Positions 16,158-24,772 of a DNA stretch of 64,000 bases are shown one piece after another (the stretch's first letter is position 1; every line of letters starts with the position of its first letter). Both the position numbers and the translations under genes were made by a program. The stretch spans positions 62,001 to 126,000 of the forward strand of contig CACFCI010000001.1 in assembly GCA_902564785.1 (NCBI GenBank), read 5' to 3'. Origin of the DNA: an uncultured Pelagibacteraceae bacterium. Lineage in GTDB: Bacteria; Pseudomonadota; Alphaproteobacteria; Pelagibacterales; Pelagibacteraceae. The notes below the pieces were generated by a model. That model worked only from the letters and a program-made list of their open reading frames with translations. It had not been told where the DNA came from and did not search any database.

Positions 16158-17077
16158 TTTTTTACCAATCTTGTTAAAAATCTAAATTTCCATAATAAAA
16201 TCTTAAAATATTTAATCATATAGAAATTATCTTTAATTTCTTTTTGATTTTTTGTCTCAGATACTATTTCATTCAGATTAAATTTACATACTCCTCTTAT
16301 GTCATTTAAGTTTTTTTTATTTTCATCTTGATACTTATTAAAATAATTATTTGTTATGTGTTCAATAAAACAATCAGGATCTGGTTTGAAATTAATTTCA
16401 GGTATCAATGTTGCTTTAAAATAATTACAACTTATTGCATGAAGTCCCAATGCAGATCTTTCAGTAATTCCATAATTATGTCGAAAATTAGTTAATTTTT
16501 TTTCAAAAGACCAAAACTTAGTATTTAAAAAATTATTAAATATTTTTTTATTATATAACCAAAAACAACAATAATTTTCAAAATCATTTATAAAATATTT
16601 TTGATTTTCTATTTTTAAAAATTTATCAAATTGTTTTGCTACATGGATACAGTAGTTAAGATTGTCTTTATTATTTTTTTCGTATATCAAAAAACCTAAA
16701 TGAAATTTATGTTTACTCAAGTTTTGTTGATGCTTTAAATAATATTGCAAATTTTTTTCAGAAAATTTAATATCATGCTCCAAGTACATGAAGTGATCAT
16801 AATCATTTTTTTGTTTTTGCATTATTGGTCTTGATAACCAAGTCAAATGTCCCTTTTCTAAATCATTTTCACTTATTTCATGATTAATAATTTCTGCCTC
16901 TAAATTTTTATCATCTAAAAAATTATTATGTGTATGAATAAAGATATCATTTCTAATCGATAATTTTTTAAGATTTTCAATATTTTCTTTTAAAAATTCG
17001 TATCTCGTTAACTGTCTATAACCTTCTTTTTTTTGAGGATTTGGATTGTAAAAAGGTATATGTATCGATATAGACAT
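16154..17077 (-). CDS. Probable glycosyltransferase-like protein (unknown family)
   Basis: A 307-residue protein starting MSISIHIPFYNPNPQKK, reminiscent of GT-A glycosyltransferase beginnings (HIPFYN). A YLEHDIKFS segment (about 98-106) may take the place of the nucleotide-sugar DxD element, and an NYCCFWLYNKKIF stretch lies in the middle. It has no signal peptide; the C-terminus is basic and hydrophobic (KYFKILLWKFRFLTRLVKK). I cannot assign a CAZy family. Divergent at 41 bp are an epimerase/dehydratase and a sugar nucleotidyltransferase, which supports a role in surface glycan assembly. It overlaps the following small membrane-protein gene by 4 nt. Confidence 0.45.
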   Translation of the reverse strand: MSISIHIPFYNPNPQKKEGYRQLTRYEFLKENIENLKKLSIRNDIFIHTHNNFLDDKNLEAEIINHEISENDLEKGHLTWLSRPIMQKQKNDYDHFMYLEHDIKFSEKNLQYYLKHQQNLSKHKFHLGFLIYEKNNKDNLNYCIHVAKQFDKFLKIENQKYFINDFENYCCFWLYNKKIFNNFLNTKFWSFEKKLTNFRHNYGITERSALGLHAISCNYFKATLIPEINFKPDPDCFIEHITNNYFNKYQDENKKNLNDIRGVCKFNLNEIVSETKNQKEIKDNFYMIKYFKILLWKFRFLTRLVKK

Positions 17078-17118
17078 TTAAATTATAAGAATTTTGAAAT
17101 ATTTATCATAATTTTAAT

Positions 17119-18072
17119 ATGAAAAAAATTTTAATTACTGGTGGTACTGGTTATTTAGGAAGAAATTTAGCTTTATTTTATAGAAAAAAATATAAAGTAT
17201 TTTTAGGTGCAAGAAATAATAAACAAAATTTTTTAGTTAAAAACCTTACAAATTGTGAGGTTGTACCCCTTGATGTGTCTAACCTAAATTCTGTCAATGA
17301 TTGTTTAAATTATATTAAGCCTGCAATTGTGATCCATGCAGCTGCAACAAAGTTTGTTGATCTTTCTGAAAAATTTCCATTTGAATGTATAGATACAAAT
17401 ATTGTTGGTTCTACAAATGTTGCAAGAGCTTGTTTAAATAAAAAAGTTCCAACAGTGATTGGAGTATCAACAGACAAAGCTTCCCCTCCAATAAAAAATA
17501 TTTATGGTTTAAGCAAATCTTGTATGGAAAGACTTTTTTGTTCCAGTGAGCCTTATGGTAAAACAAAATTTGTATGTGTCAGGTATGGGAATGTTACATG
17601 GTCAACAGGATCTGTATTACCAATTTGGAAACAAATGTTCAATAAAGATGGCTTGATATTAACTACAGGTCCACAAATGAGAAGATATTTTTTTTCAGTT
17701 GATCAGGCTGTAAGCTTAGTTGATCAAGCTTTGAGATTAAAAGATAGATTAAATGGAAAAATTCTTTCTGTTGAAATGAAGTCAGCTAAAATGATAGATA
17801 TTTTAAAAACCTGGATAAAAAAATATGGAGGAAAATACAAAGTAATTAATACTAGAAAGGGTGATAGACTTGACGAATATTTAATTGGTGAGGATGAATT
17901 AAAATATACTCAAGAATTAAAAATTAAAAATAATAAATATTATATTATTGATTTTAATAAACTTTCGAAAAAACCATTAAAAAAAGTTGTTTCTTCGGCA
18001 AATGCAAAAAGGTTATCTGATTCTGAAATTGAAAAAATAATTCAATTTGGAATTAATAGTAATGATCTCTAA
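17119..18072 (+). CDS. UDP-sugar 4,6-dehydratase / epimerase (PseB/CapD-like, extended SDR)
   Basis: A 317-residue extended SDR. The Rossmann motif is TGGTGYLG (7-14); the active site shows STDKA and YGLSK, the Tyr-x-x-x-Lys pair. RYGNVTWSTGSVLPIWK and the RRYFFS segment match PseB, FlaA1 and CapD proteins, which convert UDP-GlcNAc to 4-keto-6-deoxy sugars at the start of pseudaminic acid or related pathways. The usual PseB reads GNVxGSRGSV; the Trp-Ser-Thr here differs, so the exact product is open. It overlaps the nucleotidyltransferase gene by 11 nt. Surface sugar synthesis is the likely role. Confidence 0.75.
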   Translation: MKKILITGGTGYLGRNLALFYRKKYKVFLGARNNKQNFLVKNLTNCEVVPLDVSNLNSVNDCLNYIKPAIVIHAAATKFVDLSEKFPFECIDTNIVGSTNVARACLNKKVPTVIGVSTDKASPPIKNIYGLSKSCMERLFCSSEPYGKTKFVCVRYGNVTWSTGSVLPIWKQMFNKDGLILTTGPQMRRYFFSVDQAVSLVDQALRLKDRLNGKILSVEMKSAKMIDILKTWIKKYGGKYKVINTRKGDRLDEYLIGEDELKYTQELKIKNNKYYIIDFNKLSKKPLKKVVSSANAKRLSDSEIEKIIQFGINSNDL

Positions 18073-18745
18073 AAAAATAGATCACGCTTTTATAATGGCG
18101 GCAGGAAGAGGTACAAGATTAATGCCTCTCACAAAAAAAATACCAAAAGGATTAATTAAATTCAAACAAAGTTCTTTGATTGCAAACGGAATAAAAAAAT
18201 TAAAACAATATATTAAACATATTCATATATCAGTGGGTTATAAGGGCCCCATCCTTGCAAAACATTTAATTGAACAAAAAGTAACCTCTATTATTAATAC
18301 AGACAATAAAGGAAACTCGTGGTGGGTATTTAATTCAATTTTTAAAAACTTTGACGGTCCTTTGTTTGTTTTAACTTGTGATAACGTAACTAATATAAAT
18401 TTTAAAAAAATTTCAGAAGATTATTATAATAAAAAGCAACCACTTTGTATGGTTATCCCTACCCAACCTGTTGAAGGATTGTCTGGAGACTATATTTTTA
18501 GGACTAAAAACAATATGGTTTACAAACTATCTAGAGAAAAAAAAAGTGATATTTATTGCACTGGTATACAGGTTTTAAATCCTAAGAAAATTAATGATAA
18601 AATAAAAAAAACTAATGATTTTAATGTTCTATGGAAAAGATTAATTAAGGAAAAACAACTGTATGTATCAGATATTAAACCAAAAAGATGGTTTACTGTA
18701 GATAATATCGAGAACTATAAAAATCTTAAGAAAAAATATAAATAA
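18062..18745 (+). CDS. Sugar-phosphate nucleotidyltransferase
   Basis: From the ATG at 18062 (a longer frame starts at 18047) the product is 227 residues. It has the NTP-transferase signature AAGRGTRLMPLTKKIPKGLI (about 13-32), where GxGTR binds the nucleotide phosphate and the Lys contacts the sugar phosphate. Later comes FVLTCDNVTN, with the metal-binding Asp. Enzymes of this kind join CTP, UTP or GTP to a sugar phosphate or to phosphocholine-like alcohols. The short length is similar to that of MurNAc-1-phosphate or choline-phosphate types. It overlaps the dehydratase gene by 11 nt, so the two are coupled. The sugar is not known. Confidence 0.75.
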   Translation: MISKKIDHAFIMAAGRGTRLMPLTKKIPKGLIKFKQSSLIANGIKKLKQYIKHIHISVGYKGPILAKHLIEQKVTSIINTDNKGNSWWVFNSIFKNFDGPLFVLTCDNVTNINFKKISEDYYNKKQPLCMVIPTQPVEGLSGDYIFRTKNNMVYKLSREKKSDIYCTGIQVLNPKKINDKIKKTNDFNVLWKRLIKEKQLYVSDIKPKRWFTVDNIENYKNLKKKYK

Positions 18746-18841
18746 TATTAATTTTTATTAAAATATATACTGAAATACATATAGAGTTTAATTCAATGTC
18801 AAACATTTAATCAGTAAAGGATAAGACAAAAATATTTAATC

Positions 18842-19294
18842 TATAGGACTTAGCTACTATACAAGATATGTAAAAAATTTTAATATACTAAAAATATAAA
18901 TATTAATGATAAATTGACTAAAATTATAAATGTTGTTTCTTACAGAACTTATGACAGTTTAGATGACTTGCAAAGAGCTTGACCAAATCGTGAAATAACT
19001 TTTTCATTTGTTATTGTAATATAAACGTGTTTTGAGAAATCATTCATTGTACTTACAGCTGATTGAATAACTCTTGATCTTGTAAAAATAAAATAAACAT
19101 TTCCTCATGGAAAGTCTGAGTAGCCTAGAATTCAACAACAAAAATTTACTATTAAGAAAGATAGATATCCAAGTATCAAAAATCACAGAAAAATTTTTAC
19201 ATCCTATTTTGATTCTGTTTTAAATATTATTGGTACTGGTCAAAGTTCAAATCCAGCAATGACGGTTTCAATTGAGACTAGACTACATAGTTAA
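18842..19294 (+). pseudogene. Decayed gene, one frame with several internal stops
   Basis: This fills most of a 596-bp stretch without an intact gene. A single plus-strand frame runs to the TAA at 19292-19294 and reads like protein, with stops inside it at 18851, 18881, 18980, 19022, 19064, 19094 and 19121. Protein-like segments include NVVSYRTYDSLDDLQRA, PNREITFSF, and the stop-free last 56 codons with FTSYFDSVLNIIGTGQSSNP and TVSIETRLHS. No frameshift is needed. A terminator follows the final stop at once. I do not recognise the family. The stretch 18746-18841 shows nothing definite. Confidence 0.5.
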
Positions 19295-19296
19295 AA

Positions 19297-19322
19297 AAAA
19301 AGGCCTCCGAAGAGGCCTTTTT
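19297..19322. terminator. Bidirectional intrinsic terminator
   Basis: The stem AAAAAGGCCTC / GAGGCCTTTTT has a 4-nt loop. On the minus strand the loop is TTCG closed by C-G, the very stable UUCG tetraloop, and a long T run follows, so it terminates the outer-membrane-protein gene. On the plus strand it follows the last stop of the decayed gene and also has a T run. Confidence 0.9.
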
Positions 19323-19341
19323 AAATTAAGTTTAAATCTTA

Positions 19342-19965
19342 TTAGAATGATTTCGCTATACCGATTGTAAATGTAATCTGTTCAGCTTCTCCTGATCTTG
19401 TATCAGCGTCAGATTCTCCTGAACCTGTTGAAGTTGAGTCGATTGTCATTTTACCATAATCTGTGTACGTAGCTTCTAATCTAACTACATCTAAAAATGG
19501 AATTGGTGACTCTATCTGAGCACCTATACCAACCATAGGACCTTCAACTGCATCTGGAGCTGAATTAATTGTAGTAGTCGTATAATTAGCTTTAACAGTT
19601 GCGTCTGCGTGAGAATAACCAGCTTTAGCATAAAGTGGTGTATCACCTATTGGAACTAAAACATAAACAGTTTTGTGATTTTCAATAGTTGCATGTGAGT
19701 CTGCAGTTGTAGTTGATTTTGTGTCGATTATAGCTTGCATTGGTATATATTCGACACCAACAGATATTAAATCTGTTACTTCGAATTCAGCGAATATAGC
19801 ACCGTATTCATGATCTACACTTCCTGAAGCAAGACCATGGTCAGCATCAATTGTTCTTTCACCATCCAACGTACCATAACCAGCTTTAATACCGATCATT
19901 CCACCCGCGTAAGCAGAAGTCATTAGAAAGACAGAAGAAAATATTATCGATAGTATTTTTTTCAT
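19342..19965 (-). CDS. Outer-membrane beta-barrel protein
   Basis: A 207-residue protein with a cleavable signal peptide (1-20, ending SAYAG). The mature part consists of alternating strands: GMIGIKAGYGTLDG, a GAIFAEFEVTDLISVGVEYIP pair, VYVLVPIGDTPLYAKAGYS and VVRLEATYTDYGKM. It ends in a C-terminal strand, ITFTIGIAKSF, with the terminal Phe that the BAM complex recognises. This is the layout of an eight-stranded OmpA- or OmpX-like barrel. The function may be structural or a small pore. The gene has its own terminator with a UUCG loop and a 245-bp upstream spacer, which suggests a strong stand-alone promoter. I see no other gene in 19966-20210. Confidence 0.85.
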   Translation of the reverse strand: MKKILSIIFSSVFLMTSAYAGGMIGIKAGYGTLDGERTIDADHGLASGSVDHEYGAIFAEFEVTDLISVGVEYIPMQAIIDTKSTTTADSHATIENHKTVYVLVPIGDTPLYAKAGYSHADATVKANYTTTTINSAPDAVEGPMVGIGAQIESPIPFLDVVRLEATYTDYGKMTIDSTSTGSGESDADTRSGEAEQITFTIGIAKSF

Positions 19966-20210
19966 AAATTCACCTTCTTAATTTAAATTTGATTAATTAA
20001 TCAGAACTTTAATATAATAATCAAAGTTATAATGAAAATAAATAATGATCAAAAAATTAAGAAATTCCTATATGTTGCAATATAGCAACACAAAAAATGG
20101 CTAATTTATTGGACTTTTTACCTTTAATTAAATTTTTATACTTTTATTTTTGATTAAATTAAATTCTATTAAAAGTTGAAAAATTATTTTGCTTAAAATC
20201 CATAATAACA

Positions 20211-20978
20211 TTACGATTTTAAATTATATCCCTTTTTTAACAAAATAGAAACTAGTGTAATGCACCCCAATAAAAAAATTATCATGGATGAAATACTTAT
20301 CCATATATTAAAATCTGAAACTCCATAAAAAGAAAATCTTAAACCATTAATTAAGTAAACTACTGGATTAAAATAAGTAACCGTTTGCCAAAACTCAGGA
20401 AGCATATCTAAAGAATACAAACTTCCTCCCAAAAACACCATCGGAGTAATTACAAGAGTTGGTATAATTGACATTTGTTCAAAATTAGAACTCATTAATC
20501 CTATTAAGAATCCAAATAAAGCGAATGTGAAAGAAACTAGGACTAACAAAAATATCATTAATAAAGGATATTTTACATCTACTTCTACAAAAAAAGTTGC
20601 TGTGATAAAAATAACCAAACCCACTATCAAAGTTTTTGTTGCTCCAGCTCCTACAAAAGCAAGAACAATTTCTAATGTTGATATTGGTGCTGCTAAAATT
20701 TCATAAATTGTTCCATTAAATTTAGGAAAAAAAATACCAAAAGATGTATTACTTATTGACTGAGTTAATAGAGTAAGCATTAATAAACCTGGAACAATGT
20801 ATGATCCATAACTGATACCATCTATATTTTCTACATATCCTCCAATTACAGATCCAAAAACAATAAAATATAAAGAGGTAGACAAAACTGGAGATAATAA
20901 CGATTGCATAAGTGTTCTCTTAAATCTATCCATCTCATGTAGATAAATTGCTTTGAGAGCATAATAATTAAATCTCAT
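20211..20978 (-). CDS. ABC-2 type exporter permease (YadH-like)
   Basis: A 255-residue permease of the ABC-2 family with six hydrophobic helices. It starts [19 protein letters not shown], as is typical of YadH/NodJ-type proteins, and the late segment [19 protein letters not shown] carries the conserved FLGGxxYxLxxLP motif. The ATPase gene upstream overlaps it by 11 nt. Two copies would pair with two ATPases and export a lipid, glycan or drug across the inner membrane; the substrate cannot be told from sequence. Confidence 0.9.
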   Translation of the reverse strand: MRFNYYALKAIYLHEMDRFKRTLMQSLLSPVLSTSLYFIVFGSVIGGYVENIDGISYGSYIVPGLLMLTLLTQSISNTSFGIFFPKFNGTIYEILAAPISTLEIVLAFVGAGATKTLIVGLVIFITATFFVEVDVKYPLLMIFLLVLVSFTFALFGFLIGLMSSNFEQMSIIPTLVITPMVFLGGSLYSLDMLPEFWQTVTYFNPVVYLINGLRFSFYGVSDFNIWISISSMIIFLLGCITLVSILLKKGYNLKS

Positions 20979-21903
20979 TATTTTCCTTTACTAAGCTGAC
21001 AAATATTTTTTCTAATGTACTTTGCTCTGTTTTTAAATCTTTTAGTTTTAATCCTGCATCTTTTAAATCCTGAAGTAAATTTGTAATTCCTGTTTGTTTT
21101 GCTTGAACATTATAAGTATAATCAATTGATAATTTATCTTTTCCAATTTCAAGATTATATTTTTCTAAACTTCTTGGTAATTCTTTTACTTCTTCCTGTA
21201 AGTCCACTGTAAGTTTTTTATGGCCCATTTTCTTTAGTAGTTCTTTTGTTTCATCAACTACTATGATTTCTCCTTGATTTATTACTCCTACTCTATCTGC
21301 AATAGCTTCTGCTTCTTCTATATAATGTGTTGTCAAAATTATTGTGACACCAGTTTTTCTCAAACTTTCAACAACCTTCCACATGTCTTGTCTTAGCTCA
21401 ACATCTACACCAGCTGTTGGTTCATCTAAAAATAGAATAGTTGGTTCATGAGATAAGGCTTTTGCAATCAAAACCCTTCTTTTCATACCACCAGATAATT
21501 GTCTGAGACCTAGATCTTTTTTTTCCCATAGACTTAAATCTTTTAAAACTTTCTCAATATGTTTTGGGTCTGGTTTTTTTCCGTACAAACCTCTTGAATA
21601 AGAAACATTATTAAATACGGTTTCAAATTGCTCTAAAGTTAATTCTTGAGGAACTAGTCCGATTTTAGATCTTGTTTCTCTATAATCTTTAACTATATCA
21701 AAATTGTCAACTGTTACATTTCCAGACGATGGCCTCACAATTCCGCAAATAATACTAATAAGTGTTGTTTTTCCTGCACCATTAGGTCCTAACATCGCAA
21801 AGATTTCACCTTTTTTAATGTTTAAGTTTACGTTTTTTAGAGCTTCAAAACCGTTATCATAAATTTTAGATAGGTTTTTTATATTAATTTGATTACTAGA
21901 CAT
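20968..21903 (-). CDS. ABC-2 type exporter ATPase (YadG-like)
   Basis: A 311-residue ATPase from the ATG at 21903; a longer frame to 21966 would add a cysteine-containing N-terminal tail unlike the family. Walker A is GPNGAGKTT (about 36-44), the signature [15 protein letters not shown], and Walker [16 protein letters not shown]. An extra C-terminal domain of about 80 residues ([13 protein letters not shown] and onward) is common in YadG/CcmA-like ATPases. It overlaps the permease gene by 11 nt. A thioredoxin-like gene is divergent at 72 bp. Confidence 0.9.
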   Translation of the reverse strand: MSSNQINIKNLSKIYDNGFEALKNVNLNIKKGEIFAMLGPNGAGKTTLISIICGIVRPSSGNVTVDNFDIVKDYRETRSKIGLVPQELTLEQFETVFNNVSYSRGLYGKKPDPKHIEKVLKDLSLWEKKDLGLRQLSGGMKRRVLIAKALSHEPTILFLDEPTAGVDVELRQDMWKVVESLRKTGVTIILTTHYIEEAEAIADRVGVINQGEIIVVDETKELLKKMGHKKLTVDLQEEVKELPRSLEKYNLEIGKDKLSIDYTYNVQAKQTGITNLLQDLKDAGLKLKDLKTEQSTLEKIFVSLVKENNEI

Positions 21904-21975
21904 TTGGTATATGCATATATAGGGGCAATTTGTTGTATTACAATAAATTAAAATTTGCTCTAACAATAAATAATT

Positions 21976-22344
21976 ATGAAAAAAATTTTAGTATTTATTT
22001 GTTTTCTATTGTTATTTTATTCCAATGCAATAGGTAAAGAAACTACTTACAGTAAAGAGTTATTTGATAAAGCGCTATCAGATGGAAAAGTTGTAGTAGT
22101 TAGTTCTTGGATTAAATATTGCACTTCATGTGCAAGTCAAATGAAATTATTAAATAAAGCAAAAAACGATTTTGATAATATTGAATATTTTGCATTTGAT
22201 GTAACAAACGTAGAAATCGCAAAATTTTTTAATGTACAATATCAAACAACACTTATAATTTTTAAAGATAATAAAGAAGTTTATAGAAGTATTGGTGAAA
22301 CTACTAAAGAACTCATTTATAATGCTTTGAAGTCCTATATCTAA
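21976..22344 (+). CDS. Periplasmic thioredoxin-fold protein (DsbD C-terminal-like)
   Basis: A 122-residue protein with a signal peptide (1-20, ending NAIGK). It has one thioredoxin domain whose active site reads [13 protein letters not shown] (about 46-58), a C-x-x-C pair, followed later by a QTTLIIF strand. The layout resembles the C-terminal domain of DsbD, which passes electrons to periplasmic thiols. The usual cis-proline position reads QYQTT, so the cis-Pro is missing, which is unusual for a catalytic thioredoxin. The gene overlaps the 3' end of thiV by 32 nt on the opposite strand. Its redox partner is not in the window. Confidence 0.75.
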   Translation: MKKILVFICFLLLFYSNAIGKETTYSKELFDKALSDGKVVVVSSWIKYCTSCASQMKLLNKAKNDFDNIEYFAFDVTNVEIAKFFNVQYQTTLIIFKDNKEVYRSIGETTKELIYNALKSYI

Positions 22345-23785
22345 ACTTAATTTTGTAAATTTTTAAAATTATTGCAGGCAAAAAAGTTGCAATAAAAAAA
22401 GATAAAAATAATAAAGATTGAGCTATTAAAGGAGAAAAAAATTCTTTAGGAAGAAATACTCCCACTAATAAACTTTTGGAAAAATTTGGAAATGGAAACA
22501 TTAAAATTCCGGCAACCAAACCAATTATAATTGAAATATAAGCAGTTTTTTCATTCACTTTATTATAAAAGCTATAAAAAACAGTCACTACAAATGCACA
22601 ACAAAATAAATCTGCTAGTAAAAATAAATATAAAATATCAAATCCTTTTGAGGCTACAGCAAAAGTAATTAATGATATAAAGATAATAAAATATTTAGAT
22701 ATTTTTAAATAATCAGTTTTTTTATTTAAATTAAAGGTTGCCTTACCATCGACTACGAATAAACTTGAAATTGCATTAACTAAAGTATCCACAGTTGAAA
22801 TTGTTAATGCAAGACCAAGAATGATAATCATTAAAGACAATATCTCAGTTTGATCTTTTAATAATAAATTAAAAAATCCTAAATCAGGTCTAACAGATGA
22901 ATCAATTGAAAATGAAACCATTCCAATAAAACCCATTAAGAAAACTATTGGAATAATAATAAAGAAAGCAATTATCAAACTTTTTTTTAATGTTTGATAA
23001 TTTTTTGCAGCATATACTCTTTGCCAATTTCCTTGATGGAATAAATTTGTTGCTGCAACTGCTATAAAAAAAGTTAATCCAGCAGTGTATCCTGGAATAT
23101 AATTTGAGCTTAATAATTGAGGATTTTTCTCATTTATCAAAGTAAAAGAAAAATTATTTCCGGAAGATGAATTAATAATTGTAATCAAAATAAATAATAA
23201 AATACCAATCACAATCATTTGAATATTATCGGTAAATATAGACGCTCTTAATCCCCCATAAAGTGTATAGCTTAAAGTAGCTACTAATACTACAAATGCT
23301 GTAATCCATAATTCAGTTCCAGAAATATAATTAAGTAACACGGCAACTGCAGTTACTTCTGCACAAAGAAAAATTAACATATAAAAAATTGTCATTAACA
23401 AAATTAACTTAAATAAACTTTTGCCAAATTTCTTTCTCATAAACTCAACTAAAGAAGATCCTTTTGGAAATTCGTTTCTAATTTTTTTTCCTAAAAAAAT
23501 TAAGAAAATCATTGGAAAAGCTGTGCCTAATGCATAACCAATAACAGCGCCAACTCCACCCCACGTTGCGGCAGCAACAGGTCCAAACAAAATCCAAGCA
23601 CCTAAGGCTGATGCTACAAGACTTGTTGTAAGTGAAAATAAGCCAATATTTCTATTTGCAGTTAAGTAATTACTTATACCTTTAAATTTTTTAGAATGAA
23701 AAATTCCTAAAAAAACAAATATTAAACAAATTAAAATTACTAATGCTAATGACGTTGATTGATTTAAAAAATATATTTTATCCAT
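22313..23785 (-). CDS. thiV: Sodium:solute symporter ThiV, putative thiamin-precursor (HMP) transporter
   Basis: A 490-residue SSS-family symporter with about thirteen membrane helices. Family-type elements are the GAWILFGPVAAATWGGVGAV region (about 63-82), SYTLYGGLRASIFTDNIQM (about 170-188) and the late GLALTISTVDTLVNAISSLF. The substrate comes from context: a TPP riboswitch lies directly before the start codon. In SAR11, a riboswitch-controlled SSS gene named thiV has been proposed to import 4-amino-5-hydroxymethyl-2-methylpyrimidine, because these cells lack ThiC and need this precursor. That match is inference; other thiamin-related compounds are possible. The 3' end overlaps the thioredoxin-like gene on the other strand. 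Confidence 0.8.
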   Translation of the reverse strand: MDKIYFLNQSTSLALVILICLIFVFLGIFHSKKFKGISNYLTANRNIGLFSLTTSLVASALGAWILFGPVAAATWGGVGAVIGYALGTAFPMIFLIFLGKKIRNEFPKGSSLVEFMRKKFGKSLFKLILLMTIFYMLIFLCAEVTAVAVLLNYISGTELWITAFVVLVATLSYTLYGGLRASIFTDNIQMIVIGILLFILITIINSSSGNNFSFTLINEKNPQLLSSNYIPGYTAGLTFFIAVAATNLFHQGNWQRVYAAKNYQTLKKSLIIAFFIIIPIVFLMGFIGMVSFSIDSSVRPDLGFFNLLLKDQTEILSLMIIILGLALTISTVDTLVNAISSLFVVDGKATFNLNKKTDYLKISKYFIIFISLITFAVASKGFDILYLFLLADLFCCAFVVTVFYSFYNKVNEKTAYISIIIGLVAGILMFPFPNFSKSLLVGVFLPKEFFSPLIAQSLLFLSFFIATFLPAIILKIYKIKFRYRTSKHYK

Positions 23786-23789
23786 TTTA

Positions 23790-23852
23790 TCCCTTTCTGA
23801 ATTACCGGACAGGTTCTTAGAGTATAATCTCAGTCTGTTAAGACACCCCTTA
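23790..23852 (-). promoter_or_regulatory. TPP riboswitch (THI element) controlling thiV
   Basis: On the minus strand the leader contains the conserved THI-box parts in order: GGGGTGT, then CTGAGA, then CTCTAAGAACCTG, then TCCGGTAATTC, ending AGAAAGGGA, 5-6 nt before the ATG of thiV. The CUGAGA and ACCUGAUCCGG-like blocks are the pyrimidine- and diphosphate-sensing parts. Since it ends next to the start codon, control of translation initiation is more likely than termination. High TPP should repress uptake. Confidence 0.93.
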
Positions 23853-23904
23853 AATTTATACTTAATATATTTTATTAATTATTTAAAGTCTTATTATGTT
23901 TTTG

Positions 23905-24198
23905 TTATTTTTGACTTTTATGATTCATTATTTCGATCATACATTGTGTAGCGTACTCTCTCCATTCAGAAGAATTTTTACCCTTTAGGCTATTAAGGTG
24001 GTTTCTATTACTTTGTATATCATCCTTGTGCTTAATGTAATCTGCTCCATTTAAATTTGCCTCCATACTAGACAAATTTGTTTCCATTGCTTTTATCCAT
24101 TCTTTACCTAGCGCAAGACATTTTAGATCATCTTTTTCATCACAAATTTGTTTGAAAAAATTAAAAATAACATCATCAGTATTGACTGAAGTATTCAT
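23905..24198 (-). CDS. Hypothetical helical protein, 97 residues
   Basis: A small protein starting MNTSVNTDDVIFNFFKQICDE, with no signal peptide and no known domain that I recognise. It appears fully helical and polar, with three cysteines (ICDE, LKCLALGKEW, TQCMIEIMNH) and a Met/Asn-rich middle. It lies 3 bp after the pentapeptide-repeat gene on the same strand, so the two are probably co-transcribed. It is upstream of the thiV riboswitch, which presumably has its own promoter in 23853-23904. Confidence 0.5.
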   Translation of the reverse strand: MNTSVNTDDVIFNFFKQICDEKDDLKCLALGKEWIKAMETNLSSMEANLNGADYIKHKDDIQSNRNHLNSLKGKNSSEWREYATQCMIEIMNHKSQK

Positions 24199-24201
24199 TA
24201 A

Positions 24202-24711
24202 TTATTGTTTGCAAGTACCAATCGACTCTGGGCCACAAGTTTGACCATTGGTCCATGTAGCTCCAGTCAAATTAGCTCCATCAAAATTAGCATTAATGAT
24301 GTTAGAGGATGTAAAGTTAGCTTCCATTAGATTAGAGTTTTGGAAATTTGCCTCTATTAGTGTTGCACCCATAAAATCAACTCTAGTTAAGTTAGCTCCA
24401 GTAAAATTTGTTTTTTCAAAATTTGCACCGATAGAGATAGATTCATAAAGATTAGCTCTTACAAATGTAGACTCAGGAAAAGTTCCAAATGATAGATTTG
24501 AAGTCATCATAATACTTTTATCAAAATTCACTTGAATAAAGCTTGCAAATGAAAGATTTGAATTGGGAAGATAACTTCCTTGTAAATCTTGAGAATCTGA
24601 AAACCTACAATTAGAATAATCAACACCTTCTGTTAAAGGATCATCACATGCCGCATTTGAATTAGTGAAAAATAACAAACCAAATAATGCAACTAAGATT
24701 ATTTTTTTCAT
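24202..24711 (-). CDS. Exported pentapeptide-repeat protein
   Basis: From the ATG at 24711 the product is 169 residues (the frame continues to 24726). A signal peptide (about 1-20, ending SNAACDD) is followed by a run of A(N/D)Lxx pentapeptide repeats from about residue 35 to 150, such as ANFEKTNFTGANLTRVDFMG. These fold into a right-handed four-sided beta helix. The C-terminal tail has a Cys pair (QTCGPESIGTCKQ) that could cap the helix, and the N-terminus has two more cysteines. Periplasmic location is likely. The role of exported pentapeptide proteins is mostly unknown. Confidence 0.85.
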   Translation of the reverse strand: MKKIILVALFGLLFFTNSNAACDDPLTEGVDYSNCRFSDSQDLQGSYLPNSNLSFASFIQVNFDKSIMMTSNLSFGTFPESTFVRANLYESISIGANFEKTNFTGANLTRVDFMGATLIEANFQNSNLMEANFTSSNIINANFDGANLTGATWTNGQTCGPESIGTCKQ

Positions 24712-24772
24712 AAGAAAAGTTAACAAATAAAATATGTCAAAACAATGAATGATTTAAAGTTTAATATTATTT

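Noticed and set aside
18980-19123. Reassigned stop codons as an explanation for the interrupted frame
   Set aside because: All three stop codons occur inside the frame, and TAA, TAG and TGA are all used as normal ends by intact genes nearby, so recoding of one codon does not explain it.
19240-19262. A TTCAAATCC sequence like a tRNA T-loop
   Set aside because: No acceptor or anticodon arms surround it; it is in the frame of the decayed gene, and no tRNA was found elsewhere.
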